Assembly: GCF_003860405.1 (NCBI RefSeq)
Contig: NZ_CP034170.1
Location: 434,001 to 498,000 of the forward strand
Direction: 5' to 3'
Length of the DNA: 64,000 bases
Source: Nakamurella antarctica
GTDB taxonomy: Bacteria > Actinomycetota > Actinomycetes > Mycobacteriales > Nakamurellaceae
Shown: piece after piece, positions 63,098-64,000 of the stretch
Layout of the letters: each line of letters starts with the position of its first letter
How positions within the stretch are numbered: the first letter of the stretch is position 1
Position numbers and translations under genes: made by a program
Notes under the pieces: generated by a model
Told to the model about the DNA's origin: nothing
Database searches by the model: none
Seen by the model: only the letters and a program-made list of their open reading frames with translations

Positions 63098-64000
63098 ATG
63101 AATACTTCGGACAGGTTGGGCCCCCCGCCGGGTCGCCACCATCAGGGGATGTGGTTCCGGTCCGACCCGCAGCGACCGTCGTCCTACTGCGCGATTCATC
63201 AGGTGGCCCAGAGGTTTTCCTCCTGCAGCGAGTGGCGGAGATGGAGTTCGCTGGTGGAATGGCGGTGTTCCCCGGGGGCGCTGTTGACCCCAGTGATCGT
63301 GATGCGACGTTGCCCTGGGCGGGTCCGTCCGCCGCGTGGTGGGCGCGCGCGATGAATGTCGATGCTGAGCAGGCGCGCGCTATCCTCGCCGCTGGCGTGC
63401 GGGAACTGTTCGAAGAAGCGGGAGTCGCGCTTGCCAGCAAGCCCGGCGAGCAGCTGCCAACTTTTGAGAAGCCCATGGCAGCAGGGCTTCTCGCGGTGCG
63501 GAAGGATCTAGCGCAGCACCGGACGGGGCTGGGCGTCGTGCTGGACGCTGCGGGCTATCAGCTACGGTCCGACCTGATGCGCCCCTGGGGACGCTGGGTC
63601 ACGCCTGCGTACTTTCCCAAACGATACGACACCATGTTTTTTATCGCCAGAATGCCAGCTGGACAGGACGCGGACGGGTTGACATCTGAAGCGCTGGAGG
63701 GCTTTTGGCGAACGCCAGGGCGGGCGTTGGCGGCAGCCGAGGCCGGGGACCTGGCTTTGATGCGCCCTACTGAAACGGTGCTGCGCGAACTCTCTGCCTT
63801 TGCCTGTGTCGACGACATCTTCGCGGACACCGTTGGTTGGTGTCATGAGGGTGCGGCGCCCTCGAACGAGAGTGTTTTGTACGGCAGCCCCAACAGCGTG
63901 GGTGAGGATGACCCTGATGTAGGCGGACGCGGTCTTCGGTTGCGCGCCCCCGTCTGGATCGCCATCGGCGACTGCCACACACCGCCGTCAGCAATTTTTC
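63098..64000 (+). CDS. NUDIX hydrolase, frameshifted near the start and cut by the window end
   Basis: From about 63151 the frame is open to the window end: VRPAATVVLLRDSSGGPEVFLLQRVAEMEFAGGMAVFPGGAVD, then an atypically spaced NUDIX box ending AAGVRELFEEAGV. The insertion of about 30 residues between GG and RELFEEAG is seen in the large actinobacterial NUDIX proteins paired with an MBL-fold hydrolase. The likely start ATG 63098 (MNTSDRLGPP) is one base out of register; a seventh C in the C6 run at 63120-63125 joins them through PPAGSPPSGDVVPV. Alternatively a GTG at 63151 is used. No stop in the window. The next gene is probably an Rv3677c-like metallo-hydrolase. Confidence 0.75.

Overview
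The window is chromosomal DNA of a high-GC Gram-positive actinobacterium, most likely of the order Mycobacteriales (the mycolic-acid group). The evidence is gene content and order. A whiB4-like gene is flanked by a PASTA-containing ponA2-type penicillin-binding protein plus metallophosphoesterase, and by a bagB-bagA (Get3/ArsA-like ATPase) pair with a DUF4177 gene and a RidA-family gene. tRNA-Pro(CGG) lies next to this block. Elsewhere there are ybaB-recR beside an Ami1-like amidase, leuA near ask-asd, and a dpp-type peptide ABC operon. All of these have recognisable counterparts in Mycobacterium tuberculosis (roughly Rv3663c-3666c, Rv3678c-3683 and Rv3708c-3717). Species cannot be named from the sequence.

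Layout. 1-9.9 kb: the end of a lipoprotein gene, glyA, a five-gene peptide ABC-transporter operon, and an amidase. 10-15.2 kb: ybaB, recR, a P-loop kinase-like gene and two TerD-domain genes, the second fused to part of an FtsK-like region. 15.2-24.1 kb: a TetR/MFS divergent pair, a permuted NlpC/P60-like protein, a second MFS exporter, leuA with a leucine-rich leader, two paralogous membrane-anchored Cys-rich proteins and a DtxR/MntR-type regulator. 24.7-33.4 kb: ask-asd, two lipoproteins, an acyl-CoA synthetase and an S9 peptidase. 33.6-53.9 kb: an accessory island of three tandem, same-strand giant surface proteins (about 1755, 1510 and 2930 residues), each with a signal peptide, a thioester-domain-like head, 9 to 21 Ig-like repeats and an LAxTG anchor. 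54.2-55.6 kb: an intact IS481-family element inserted at the 3' end of tRNA-Pro. 55.7-64 kb: the conserved metallophosphoesterase/ponA2/whiB4/bagAB/DUF4177/RidA block, then the start of a NUDIX gene that runs off the window.

The most interesting system is the surface-protein island. The predicted heads keep the [FW]C[IV]DGG cysteine motif of thioester adhesins, but tyrosine stands where the bond-forming glutamine would be expected. The stalks carry long near-identical tandem arrays (six of 384 bp, five of 390 bp, and many of about 357 bp). The second and third genes share about 1.37 kb of near-identical DNA, which suggests active recombination.

Caution on data quality. Five genes (a Cys-rich membrane protein, adhesins 2 and 3, bagB, NUDIX) each look broken by single-base losses, seven in all. 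Every one has the same sense (one base missing) and nearly all fall in short G/C homopolymers. Systematic homopolymer undercalling is therefore at least as likely as real pseudogenes or phase variation. For these genes the coordinates given are those of the reconstructed gene.
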